64,000 nucleotides of DNA from Chitinophaga cymbidii (GTDB taxonomy: Bacteria; Bacteroidota; Bacteroidia; Chitinophagales; Chitinophagaceae): NCBI RefSeq assembly GCF_007992715.1, contig NZ_BKAU01000001.1, forward strand, positions 992,001 through 1,056,000, read 5' to 3'. The notes beneath the pieces are model-generated. The model saw only the letters and a program-made list of their open reading frames with translations. It made no database searches and was not told the DNA's origin. This document shows positions 16,266 through 24,398 of the stretch, in pieces; positions within the stretch are counted from its first letter, which is position 1, and each line of letters starts with the position of its first letter. The position numbers and the translations under genes are program-made.

Positions 16266-16595
16266 TTAGTCCGGGCGGATGCTGGCTTTAACACTCCGAT
16301 CATCCAAATCTTCAATGATCTTATATTCACCGACACAAGAAATCCAAATGCCATAGGTGGCGTCGTATATATACCTGCAATGAAATCTATCATCCACTAT
16401 ACAGGAATAGTCAAAGGCATATGCTCCAGGGATTCTAAACGGTGACGATGGATCAGGAGCTGTGCCATCGGGTGTATACGGAGAGGTATACCCAATGCTA
16501 CCTACTGAAAAGCAGTCGGCTGCTTGCTCTCCAAATGAAAATGCCATGCCAATACCAAGGGCCAATGCGATTTGAAGCAGGTGCGATTTCATCAT
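16266..16595 (-). CDS. small secreted four-Cys protein (DUF6520-like), paralogue 5
   Basis: 109 aa from the double Met at 16595; an ATG at 16643 would add 16 residues before the signal peptide and is less likely. Signal peptide MMKSHLLQIALALGIGMAFSF. The mature part has ADCFSVGSIGYTS, TPDGTAPDPSSPFRIPGAY, YSCIVDD, HCRYIYD and GIWISCVG. It has a longer, charged C-terminus than the other copies. It is the first gene of the MauE unit. Confidence 0.65.
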   Translation of the reverse strand: MMKSHLLQIALALGIGMAFSFGEQAADCFSVGSIGYTSPYTPDGTAPDPSSPFRIPGAYAFDYSCIVDDRFHCRYIYDATYGIWISCVGEYKIIEDLDDRSVKASIRPD

Positions 16596-16812
16596 TTGGA
16601 ATTTAGGGGGACCTGTCTGCCTTTTATATGGTTCTGCTTTCATGGAATAGTACCGGGTTAAAAAAAATTACCTTAATCGGATAAGAGTTATACATACTAT
16701 GGGTATTTACTGACCCTTTTTTATCTGTGTTCTTTCTTTATCAAATGTCATCCTTTATTTTCAAATGTCGATTATCATTTGGAGCATAGATATATTCATT
16801 TCAAGCATTTTT

Positions 16813-17784
16813 CTATCGTAACGAAGAAGGTGGTTTGCCGAATAAGTCTATGAAGGCGCGGGTGAAGTTTGATGCAGAGGAATAGCCCAGCTCTTGTGCT
16901 ATTTGCTGAATGGGTCTTCTGGTGTGCCGTAGCTGGTAGTGGGCTTTTTCCATCACTTTGGACAGTACAAAGTCGGATAGTGGCATTTCAAATAGTTGCT
17001 GAAAATACTTGCTAATGGTGGACGATGACAATGGGTAATGACGCGATAACCAGGCGAGTTTGCCTGTTTGCAGGGAGGGATAGCAGCTGATATAGTTTCT
17101 GATTTCCATCAGCGTTTTCTTATGGGGCAATGGCGGCAACGCCTGCATAGCCTTGGCATCGAGAAGAGCTACCTTATATTGGAAAAGCAGATCCTTTACC
17201 AGTTCTTTTAATGTGTCGGCATGATCCATAGCCGATGGCGAAAAGCTGCTTAACGTTTGCAGCAGTTCTAGTATAACGAAATTGATCGGGATCGTATACA
17301 AAGGGTATCCCGATGCTTCCAAGTTCCATACGCTATTCAGTAATTCCTTAAGTTCCGGTACCATATCCACCAGCTCAAAAAGAAGCTTAGCCGAGAGTTC
17401 AAAGTGTATGCTTCGGAACAAGCCGTCCCCAATCACCGCGGTATTGGTGCCTTCTCCTAGGAAGAATATGCCGGCCTCGTTAGGCGACAGCCTGTATTTG
17501 TATCCGCCTGTCATCTCCGCAAAAGCAGACCCAGAAATTGTGAACTGAATGGCAGCGGTAGCTGCATGAGCGGTAAGCGCTACAGGCGTAGGACAATGAA
17601 AATCGGTGATGTATTGAAAAAGGGAGAATTCCTTAAAAACACTTTCCTGCACGATGACAACGCCTTCAGCCTGATCGGAGTACTGATGGTTTAACCAGGG
17701 AAACAGCAGTTTTCGATATTTTTTAGGTACTGGATGGTCAATGAAGATGTTGCCGCTGCCGGCCGTGTTAACATGGAGCTTCAT
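16813..17784 (-). CDS. AraC-family transcriptional regulator
   Basis: 323 aa from the ATG at 17784. An upstream ATG at 17901 would add 39 residues that look non-coding. The C-terminal 100 residues contain the double helix-turn-helix: YPLSSSTISKYFQQLF, LSDFVLSKVMEKAHYQLRHT, then IQQIAQELGYSSASNFTRAFIDLFGKPPS, the family signature. The N-terminal part (about 1-200) is a probable effector domain without a clear cupin motif. Targets are unknown; the four-Cys/MauE cluster follows on the same strand after a 217-base gap, which makes it a candidate. Confidence 0.85.
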   Translation of the reverse strand: MKLHVNTAGSGNIFIDHPVPKKYRKLLFPWLNHQYSDQAEGVVIVQESVFKEFSLFQYITDFHCPTPVALTAHAATAAIQFTISGSAFAEMTGGYKYRLSPNEAGIFFLGEGTNTAVIGDGLFRSIHFELSAKLLFELVDMVPELKELLNSVWNLEASGYPLYTIPINFVILELLQTLSSFSPSAMDHADTLKELVKDLLFQYKVALLDAKAMQALPPLPHKKTLMEIRNYISCYPSLQTGKLAWLSRHYPLSSSTISKYFQQLFEMPLSDFVLSKVMEKAHYQLRHTRRPIQQIAQELGYSSASNFTRAFIDLFGKPPSSLR

Positions 17785-18073
17785 AGCACTGCTTTTGGAT
17801 TTTGAGGGGTTACATAGTAGGCTTCCTATGTAATGTTCATAATTGTTTGAATGTACGATTTTTCCCTTGCAGAATGCCTGGGAAGGAACTTTATTTTCCA
17901 CTGCAAAGGCATGGCAGTGAGATGTTGTAGTGACAAAGGGAAGACTTCACGCTATATCTATTTTGTTATTTGATTGTTAAGATAAAATATATGTCAAAAT
18001 GTAATTTTGTTTAGTCAAAAAAAGGCAGTTGATTAGGTGGTGGTATCTTCAATTTGTTTTAATTTTACACAAT

Positions 18074-18646
18074 ATGTTGGCGGAGCATAACGATATCTTG
18101 CTGAAATCCTTAAAAGAAGGTGATGCGCGGGCTTTTGGGAAACTATATGAAAAGTATTACCATAGTCTGTATTATAAGGCTTTCAGCATCGTTCGAGATA
18201 AGTATATAGCAGAGGACCTGGTGCAGGAGTGTTTTACAGATTTTTACCAGAAAAAGCTGTACAATCATGTGCATACCAGCCTACAGGCTTTGTTATTTAT
18301 CCGAATAAAACACCAGTGTCTGAATTATTTGGAGAAGGAGAACCGGGAATCCAGCAAGAAGAGAAAATATAGTCATGTTGTCTTGGCGACGGAAAGTATG
18401 GATTACGTAGAGCAATATATGGAGAACAAAGCGAAATCTGAGGAGTTTGAAAAGATTCGCCATCATTTGTCTGGCGTACTCGACAAGTTACCCCAGCAAC
18501 AACATTCCGTATTACTTTCGCTGTACAGGGATGGAGCTACTTATAAAGATAGCGCTCACAGCATGGGTATCAGCTTGAATACGTTTCAAACGTATGTGCA
18601 GCGGGCCATTAAAAAGTTACGTCTTCATTTTAACACAGAACAGTAA
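18074..18646 (+). CDS. FecI-like ECF sigma factor
   Basis: 190 aa from the ATG at 18074; a start at 18029 would add 15 hydrophobic residues that do not fit the family. Region 2: DARAFGKLYEKYYHSLYYKAF and AEDLVQECFTDFYQKK. Region 4: LDKLPQQQHSVLLSLYRDGATYKDSAHSMGISLNTFQTYVQRAIKKLR. Such factors are bound by FecR until a TonB-linked receptor with an STN domain signals. The FecR gene follows after 37 bases. No receptor gene follows, so the cognate SusC may be elsewhere. Confidence 0.9.
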   Translation: MLAEHNDILLKSLKEGDARAFGKLYEKYYHSLYYKAFSIVRDKYIAEDLVQECFTDFYQKKLYNHVHTSLQALLFIRIKHQCLNYLEKENRESSKKRKYSHVVLATESMDYVEQYMENKAKSEEFEKIRHHLSGVLDKLPQQQHSVLLSLYRDGATYKDSAHSMGISLNTFQTYVQRAIKKLRLHFNTEQ

Positions 18647-18683
18647 ATAACCCTGATTTGTCAGTATATTTAGCTTTCCACAC

Positions 18684-19829
18684 ATGAATAATACATTCGA
18701 TTTAGAATTGCACGCCCACACGGAAGCACTGGTATATAAAAGATATACAGGCGAGATTTCCGAGGAAGAAGAGGTCGAATTATCGAAGTTGTTAGCTACC
18801 CACCCCCATTTGGAAAGCATTCAGCAGGAACTTGACAGACTCATAGCAGCAGGGGTACTGGATAAGACACCACATATAAGCCTCACTTCTTCGCAGCGTG
18901 CGGCATTTGAAGATAAGATACACCGATCTTCCAGGATAAGGAAGGTAAGGCAGTGGGCGGTAGCCGCAAGCGTTCTCGTATTATTGGGTGTTGGTGGTCT
19001 GTATTTCTTCACCAGAACTACACCCAATAACACTGGCGTAACAGCAGGGATACATGTCGCCACCACTGGCGTGGTGCTCACCACTGCGGATGGACAGGTA
19101 ATTGCGCTTGGAGAAAAGAAGGAGATTTCTACCCCTCAAGGCAGCATAAGCGCTTCTATGGATTCCATGCTGGTGCAGGGACAAGGAGAGTTAGCCAGCC
19201 GGCTCAATGAATTAAAGGTACCGGAAAAACTGGACTATGCCGTTACCTTGCCGGATGGAACTAGGATCAGGCTGAATTCTGCTACTATCTTACGCTTTCC
19301 CTTTGCTTTTCAGGGTGACAAGAGAGAGGTGTATATTGATGGCGAAGCGTATTTTACCGTTGCGTCCAACGTTCAGCAGCCGTTTATAGTAAATACGCCT
19401 TCAGGGTCTATCGAGGTATTAGGAACAGAATTTAATGTGAATACCTATGTCGCTAATCGGCTGATCACGTCGCTGGTATCAGGCGCCACCATCGTTCACA
19501 GCGAAAAGGAGAAAATGCAGCTTTCGCCAGGTCAGGAAGCTACCGTTTTAAAGGGGAATGCTATTGAGAAGGCGTCTTTTGATCCCTCTACTACTTTATC
19601 ATGGATGAAAGGCGTATTCTATTTTGACCAAGCGCCATTAAAGGAAATAACTTCTATGGTAGAACGCTGGTATGGGTACAAGGTGGTATTTGACGATCTA
19701 GCATTGAGAGATATTTTACTTACTGCTCACCTGAATAAGCACCAGCCGATACAAAGTTTTTTAACAATGCTGCAAAATACCACCTCTATAAAGTCCTATT
19801 TTAAAGAAGGAAGTTTACACCTACATTGA
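18684..19829 (+). CDS. FecR-family anti-sigma regulator
   Basis: 381 aa. Cytoplasmic N-terminal part (1-85), a single membrane helix (about 90-109, WAVAASVLVLLGVGGLYFF), then the periplasmic FecR domain with LPDGTRIRLNSATILRFPFAF, VYIDGEAYFTV, PFIVNTPSGSIEVLGTEFNV and SPGQEATV. The C-terminal FDQAPLKEITSMVERWYGYKVVF is the usual DUF4974 segment, which contacts the STN domain of the outer-membrane receptor. It forms a unit with the preceding sigma gene. The gene appears full length. Confidence 0.9.
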   Translation: MNNTFDLELHAHTEALVYKRYTGEISEEEEVELSKLLATHPHLESIQQELDRLIAAGVLDKTPHISLTSSQRAAFEDKIHRSSRIRKVRQWAVAASVLVLLGVGGLYFFTRTTPNNTGVTAGIHVATTGVVLTTADGQVIALGEKKEISTPQGSISASMDSMLVQGQGELASRLNELKVPEKLDYAVTLPDGTRIRLNSATILRFPFAFQGDKREVYIDGEAYFTVASNVQQPFIVNTPSGSIEVLGTEFNVNTYVANRLITSLVSGATIVHSEKEKMQLSPGQEATVLKGNAIEKASFDPSTTLSWMKGVFYFDQAPLKEITSMVERWYGYKVVFDDLALRDILLTAHLNKHQPIQSFLTMLQNTTSIKSYFKEGSLHLH

Positions 19830-19888
19830 TCTGCGCATAGTTTTCCCCCGATTATTATTCATTTTTATTGTCTACAGCCGAAGCGTCA

Positions 19889-20827
19889 TTACGGAATCAA
19901 ATTCAATCTGTCGAAATGATGCCCTTTCCGCCAAATATATCCACCCCCGGTTTTATATACCCCTCTAATGGTGGCTGAAATAGAAGTCCAGATGCAACCG
20001 GATACTTCTGCAGCCTCTTGAAGGCTATTGTACCGAGCAATAGGATTGCCTGCTAGATCGTATTGAGTAACTTTTGTTCCTTTTACCCGACGATAGTTTT
20101 GTTTCCGTTTATAATGAAACGTGTTTAGATCAATAGAACCGGACCTGCCATGGCGCCAATAGTACCCTCCTGCTGTGTTGCCACGCCCGTTTGCCACATC
20201 GCTAATAGCATTACTACTTATACCTGTGCATCTGCCGGCTTCATGAATGCTTGTGAATATTTGGATAAGTTTGCCTGAAACATCATATTGAGATACTTCT
20301 TTTGAAGTGGTAAGTACAGAACGATAGACGGCAACACTAAGATCAACATGAGCAAAAGTATTAACCATCCTACCAGTTGTTACAGATCTTCGTACTTTCT
20401 CGCCAATTGTAACCTTCTTTAAATTCTTCGGATTCACGTCTAGGCCATTTCCATTCTTAGGGATTATATTGATCATGTGATCGGTGAGGTCGAATTCTTT
20501 CACAAAGTGATAATACATCATCTTGCGAACAGAAAACTGATAAAGATTACCTTCTATCATAAAGTGGCATACCAGCTGAAAGGTATTGTCGTTATGAGTT
20601 TTATTTGCGGCTTTAATAACGCTTTGGGCAAATATCCTTTCTGGCAGAGCCTTATGTATCCCATTTGACTGTATGATTGAACGTGCAAGCCGCTTGAGGC
20701 GGCCGTGGTTTGAAATCTCCACGTATCCTTCCAGGTTTATGAAGTCTTTCCATACCTCACCAGGTCTATTTGCTAAACATTTATCCAAATGTGGAGGAGG
20801 AAGCTTTGTGAGGGTTTTGGCATTCAT
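19889..20827 (-). CDS. NUMOD-type homing-endonuclease-like protein
   Basis: 312 aa. Residues about 24-50 match NUMOD4 (VWKDFINLEGYVEISNHG). The middle holds DHMINIIPKNGNGLDVNPKNLKKV, which resembles a degenerate HNH region (usual NH...N..NLEWVT) and may be catalytically weak. Two NUMOD1-type DNA-binding repeats follow (about 178-227 and 254-303): SQYDVSGKLIQIFTSIHEAGR with GYYWR, and TQYDLAGNPIARYNSLQEAAE with GYIWR. It is free-standing, not inside an intron that I can see. It may have been inserted downstream of fecR. Confidence 0.7.
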   Translation of the reverse strand: MNAKTLTKLPPPHLDKCLANRPGEVWKDFINLEGYVEISNHGRLKRLARSIIQSNGIHKALPERIFAQSVIKAANKTHNDNTFQLVCHFMIEGNLYQFSVRKMMYYHFVKEFDLTDHMINIIPKNGNGLDVNPKNLKKVTIGEKVRRSVTTGRMVNTFAHVDLSVAVYRSVLTTSKEVSQYDVSGKLIQIFTSIHEAGRCTGISSNAISDVANGRGNTAGGYYWRHGRSGSIDLNTFHYKRKQNYRRVKGTKVTQYDLAGNPIARYNSLQEAAEVSGCIWTSISATIRGVYKTGGGYIWRKGHHFDRLNLIP

Positions 20828-21099
20828 GGTTAACTATTATTTCCATCTTTATATATGGCAATATAAATTGAAGTACCGCAATAATATTGCAGTACGATAG
20901 TTGCCGGTATTTTTAGGAGATAGTTTAACAGAACATGCGATTATTACCGGATAAAAGCACAGGAAATTTCTATGAAACAGTTTATTTTTTGTTAAGGTGC
21001 TTTGTTTATTCACCCGACAGGCTAGCTTTCATTGTCTATAGTAATGGAATCATTTCGATATTGATTATGGTATTCTAATCTTTAAATTATCAAATTACT

Positions 21100-21321
21100 A
21101 TGACTAGAAAGCAAACTACTAATTTCCTTCTCGAAAAGCATCAACAGATTTTTTCACTTAGCAAGGTATTCAGAGAGAAAATCTGTGAGGAATGTAATTG
21201 GAGCGAAGCTACTTACTACAGGAAAGCCAAGAAGAATGCAAATAGCATAAGCAAAGCAGAGAAAGAGAAGATTATAGCTATTGCAAATGACTTGTTGCAT
21301 GAGGCTTTGATGGAAAAGTAA
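21100..21321 (+). CDS. small helical protein, possible DNA-binding
   Basis: 73 aa, highly charged. The segment ICEECNWSEATYYRKAKK looks like the recognition part of a helix-turn-helix. No family is recognised. It stands alone between oppositely oriented genes; the 272 bases upstream hold no other gene that I can see. Confidence 0.4.
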   Translation: MTRKQTTNFLLEKHQQIFSLSKVFREKICEECNWSEATYYRKAKKNANSISKAEKEKIIAIANDLLHEALMEK

Positions 21322-21393
21322 TAAACGATAAATGGAAGGGGAGACAAAAATCGCCTGCTTCAGAGATACTGGATTTTTTTGATTTCATCTTTA

Positions 21394-21831
21394 TCAATAA
21401 ATACCCATTTTCAGCCTTTTTAGCTCTTCTTCGACAGCCAACATACCGATATTAGTATTACATAATGCTAGTGGAGTTTTGTTCCTAAATGCCTTTGACG
21501 GACGTCGCATCCATTTGTCTGCTCTTGCCTTATTCATAAATGCACGATATACACTGCTATATAGATACGCCAGGGAATAGAGGTGGTCGGACACAGATAC
21601 GCTAAATACCTCTCCGCTCTTTTTCAGATAAAGCGTCCGATCTGTAAGGTCTAACAATTCAGCAATCTCTTGATAAGAAAGACAAATTACATCCTTTAGC
21701 TCAACGAGCTGGTCTTTACTTATTCTTTTATCAACATGATTCAGTATCTCCATTAATCCTATGTTACGGAGTATCAATATTGAGTCATAGGTGGAAAGTA
21801 GTCCGGATGTTTTTACGGTTTTATTCTTCAT
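21394..21831 (-). CDS. Xre/MbcA/ParS-type antitoxin-like protein A
   Basis: 145 aa. The C-terminal half has KWMRRPSKAFRNKTPLALCNTNIGMLAVEEELKRLKMGIY, which matches the toxin-binding domain of Xre-RES antitoxins (usual W.R.P...L.G.TPLELL.T..G...VE..L.RI..G). The N-terminal half has a helix-turn-helix-like LSYQEIAELLDLTDRTLYLKK. A RES-domain toxin normally sits next to it, but none is present; the neighbour is a second antitoxin-like gene. Confidence 0.7.
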   Translation of the reverse strand: MKNKTVKTSGLLSTYDSILILRNIGLMEILNHVDKRISKDQLVELKDVICLSYQEIAELLDLTDRTLYLKKSGEVFSVSVSDHLYSLAYLYSSVYRAFMNKARADKWMRRPSKAFRNKTPLALCNTNIGMLAVEEELKRLKMGIY

Positions 21832-21937
21832 AATAATCAGCCATATTCTTGTGAATGAATTATATACTCCTTATGTCGTTTAGAAAAAGCCCGTTTTTAA
21901 ATATAGAATTTCATTTTTCTCTGTTTTTATGCCAGGC

Positions 21938-22366
21938 TTATGATATGCCAAATTTCACACGATCTATTTCATTACGGACTTCATGTAAACCGATGCGCGT
22001 CATACACGCTTCTATCGGTGTTGCATCAAATAAATATGGATTCTTACGAGTCATCCATTTATTGAATTTCTCTCTATCCTCCCATACATTGTAGCCTTCC
22101 ACATATAAATGCACTAATTCATGTAAATTGTCAATTGCGTGTGCCGGCAATGGCGCTTCACCAGAAGTGTTGAGAAAGTTCGCAGGCAAATTCAGTGCAT
22201 TCCTTAAATCTTTAAATTCAATACCCATTTCTAGTTGAAGCTGGGATAAGTCGCTGGATTTAATACCCTGGTTGTTCATAGCTTTCACCCATGCATTATA
22301 TCCCATTGCAAAATAGGTGTAAAGGCGCGGCGCTATTTTATCCAATGAGTACGCAGACTTTTTCAT
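21938..22366 (-). CDS. Xre/MbcA/ParS-type antitoxin-like protein B
   Basis: 142 aa, a diverged paralogue of protein A. The C-terminal KWMTRKNPYLFDATPIEACMTRIGLHEVRNEIDRVKFGIS follows the same toxin-binding pattern. The N-terminus has FKDLRNALNLPANFLN as a helix-turn-helix candidate. It is co-directional with A with a 106-base gap. No toxin ORF of suitable size lies between, before or after. Confidence 0.65.
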   Translation of the reverse strand: MKKSAYSLDKIAPRLYTYFAMGYNAWVKAMNNQGIKSSDLSQLQLEMGIEFKDLRNALNLPANFLNTSGEAPLPAHAIDNLHELVHLYVEGYNVWEDREKFNKWMTRKNPYLFDATPIEACMTRIGLHEVRNEIDRVKFGIS

Positions 22367-22413
22367 GACCAGTATGTTTTAATGACGTTGGAAGGAGCAT
22401 TCTTCTATCTGTG

Positions 22414-22442
22414 TATGCATTTTTACTTATCTGGATATGCAT
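22414..22442. promoter_or_regulatory. possible operator between divergent antitoxin-like genes
   Basis: Two TATGCAT boxes start 22 bases apart (22414 and 22436), about two helical turns, in the gap between the minus-strand antitoxin gene (start 22366) and the plus-strand DUF433 gene (start 22553). Confidence 0.3.
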
Positions 22443-22552
22443 AAATGCCATAGGCCTGCAATTTGCTCATAATAAGTGATAATTTATCAATCAATATAAA
22501 AGTCATAGAATCACATTCCGTTCATTAGAATAAATGCCCCTATCTTTAAAGG

Positions 22553-22786
22553 ATGGATCATTCCACATCAAAAGAATTAATGCGCCGAATCACCCATTCA
22601 CCAGGAAAGATGGCAGGTCGCCCTACTATTAGAGGATTACGCTTCCCGGTAGCTGATGTTCTCGAACTGTTGGCATCTGGTATGAGTACTGAGCATATAC
22701 TTATACAACATCCTTTGTTGGAAAGAGAAGATATAACAGCGGCTTTATTTTATGCGGCCTTGGTGATGAAAGGAAAGGACTATTAA
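22553..22786 (+). CDS. DUF433-family antitoxin
   Basis: 77 aa with the DUF433 signature: SPGKMAGRPTIRGLRFPVADVLELL followed by SGMSTEHILIQHPLLEREDITAALFYAAL. The family is usually the antitoxin of a pair with a DUF5615/PIN-like toxin encoded just downstream. Here only 27 codons (22787-22870, MWIITKVNKKDKL start) follow and do not resemble that toxin, so the partner is missing. Confidence 0.8.
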   Translation: MDHSTSKELMRRITHSPGKMAGRPTIRGLRFPVADVLELLASGMSTEHILIQHPLLEREDITAALFYAALVMKGKDY

Positions 22787-22870
22787 ATGTGGATAATTAC
22801 AAAAGTCAACAAAAAGGATAAGCTTACCTCCCAGTACCAATTAGGTGTTCCGGGAGTAAGCGTAGCCTAA
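22787..22870 (+). CDS. possible 27-codon ORF after the DUF433 gene
   Basis: The ATG follows the preceding stop codon directly and the frame ends at 22870. This is where the DUF5615-type toxin gene would be expected, but the sequence does not match the start of that family. It may be a junction product after loss of the toxin. Confidence 0.2.
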   Translation: MWIITKVNKKDKLTSQYQLGVPGVSVA

Positions 22871-22873
22871 AAA

Positions 22874-24265
22874 TTAAAAAAATACTTTCGGAGGCTGACA
22901 AGTTCCCGCGTTATCAGGACTGTTGCCTTTCATGCCCACGCTGCCCGGTAATTGCCGGATATCTTCACCTAAATTTCCGGGATTAAGCCCCCGTCCCGTA
23001 ATCCACCATCCCTCTGTTCTGGGGAGCTGTATTCCGCCCATTGATAATATATCCAGTACGAAATTGGCGCAGTTGTAGTTCTCTATATGATAGGTGCCGG
23101 CATAATGAATGGCGCCGGATAGCATTTCGCTCAGCTGATCCCCGCCGACATAAGTTTCCCATTTTATATCATATTTGCGGCCGGCGTCATCGCCGAGCAT
23201 ACTGGCGCCGGATTTCTTCTTCATCGGGTCTATGGGTGTTTGTGCGTAGAATCCGATGGTTCTCCTGATCAGCTTGCCGTTCACTTGTTGTTCGAAGCTA
23301 AGAAAAGTGTGTCCGATGCCCCCAAAAATCGATACTGGATCAGTAGTGCCGGGGGTGGGCTGATCCACATAAAGCGTCACTTTTGCGGAATAAGAGGTAT
23401 TGAAGCATTCCAGGTGCCGTTTGACGTTCGCAATTGGCTTTTGAGGAATGGCAAGCGTAGCCGGCTGTGTCGCCGGACTAGGAGCAGGTGTAGAACCGCC
23501 GCCACCACCGCTTACACCAGGTCCCCCCGGTTTGGTAGCGGTTCCGCCGGGGCTGCTACCCACGGGCGGGGTCCATAAAATTTGACTCACGCATTCTGTA
23601 AAGTGATATACTGTACCGACGCAGTTGCCTTTACCATCCCCCATACAGGTGGACCAGTGATAACAGCTGGAAACTACGATAGGGCTGCTGTTTACAGCAA
23701 TGGATCGGCTTGCATTGGCTGTCAACCGGTCCAGACGCTTTTTTTCATGTGGCGCTATACCTGCTACAGAGTAGACCTGTTTCCCGAAACCGTAATGGTT
23801 AAGGGCGTTGAGCGCATGGTTAACATCAAACGCAGTCGGGCTGGCATTGGTGCCTTGATCACTATACTTATCTAGCTCCCTTCCGGAGTACACCTGGAAC
23901 CGGAGTGTGGAATCTCTCTCAATAGCTACGAAGCCTGCAAAGAGGCTGTCCCGATCCATTTTTAGCGGCACCAGGAAGATCTTTGTGTCGCCACGTTCTC
24001 CACTAAGATTTTTTCCCCAATACGGTTTTCCTATACGTTGGGCGGCAGCGTGGAATGGATGACATAAGGAGGAAGATTGTAATAAATCGATTGTATTTTT
24101 CAAATCAGCGTGTAAGCGGTTGTATACCCAGGAAGGTGGAGTAATCGTAGGTGCGGGTGTATGCTGTGTAACAGGAGCTGTTGTATGCCGCTTGCATGCA
24201 GACCAGCACACACAGGCAATCAGTACCGCTAGTAGCGGGATATTAACAATGGATGAATGTTTCAT
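22874..24265 (-). CDS. lipoprotein with permuted NlpC/P60-like (LRAT-type) C-terminal domain
   Basis: 463 aa. The signal sequence ends CVCWSAC, giving a lipobox. Residues about 40-200 are unrecognised. Residues about 235-285 form a Gly/Pro/Ser-rich linker. The C-terminal domain has GGIGHTFLSF (His about 318), later YDIKWETYVGGDQL, and ENYNCANFVLDIL (Cys about 399). His before Cys with an N-C-x-x-F context is the order in circularly permuted papain-like folds such as LRAT/YiiX, which cleave or transfer acyl or peptide bonds. Several extra cysteines lie at about 200-230. The call is structural inference. Confidence 0.45.
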   Translation of the reverse strand: MKHSSIVNIPLLAVLIACVCWSACKRHTTAPVTQHTPAPTITPPSWVYNRLHADLKNTIDLLQSSSLCHPFHAAAQRIGKPYWGKNLSGERGDTKIFLVPLKMDRDSLFAGFVAIERDSTLRFQVYSGRELDKYSDQGTNASPTAFDVNHALNALNHYGFGKQVYSVAGIAPHEKKRLDRLTANASRSIAVNSSPIVVSSCYHWSTCMGDGKGNCVGTVYHFTECVSQILWTPPVGSSPGGTATKPGGPGVSGGGGGSTPAPSPATQPATLAIPQKPIANVKRHLECFNTSYSAKVTLYVDQPTPGTTDPVSIFGGIGHTFLSFEQQVNGKLIRRTIGFYAQTPIDPMKKKSGASMLGDDAGRKYDIKWETYVGGDQLSEMLSGAIHYAGTYHIENYNCANFVLDILSMGGIQLPRTEGWWITGRGLNPGNLGEDIRQLPGSVGMKGNSPDNAGTCQPPKVFF

Positions 24266-24331
24266 ATTTTTATTTTTAATACATAGGTGTATATCTGCGG
24301 TATAAGGGGGGCATCAGAATTTAAGAGGGGT

Positions 24332-24378
24332 AAAACAAAAATAAAAGCAAATAGGCCGGGAGGCAGCTACTCCCGGCC
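24332..24378 (-). terminator. terminator after the 24399-25214 gene
   Basis: Nine-base perfect stem GGCCGGGAG/CTCCCGGCC at 24354-24378 starts 20 bases past the stop. On the minus strand it is followed by a T-rich tract (TATTTGCTTTTATTTTTG). Confidence 0.75.
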
Positions 24379-24398
24379 CCCCAGATCGTGGGGAATAA

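Noticed and set aside
23041..23875. Open frames on the plus strand inside the lipoprotein gene
   Set aside because: They are shadows of the minus-strand gene, whose lipobox and conserved His/Cys motifs define the true frame.
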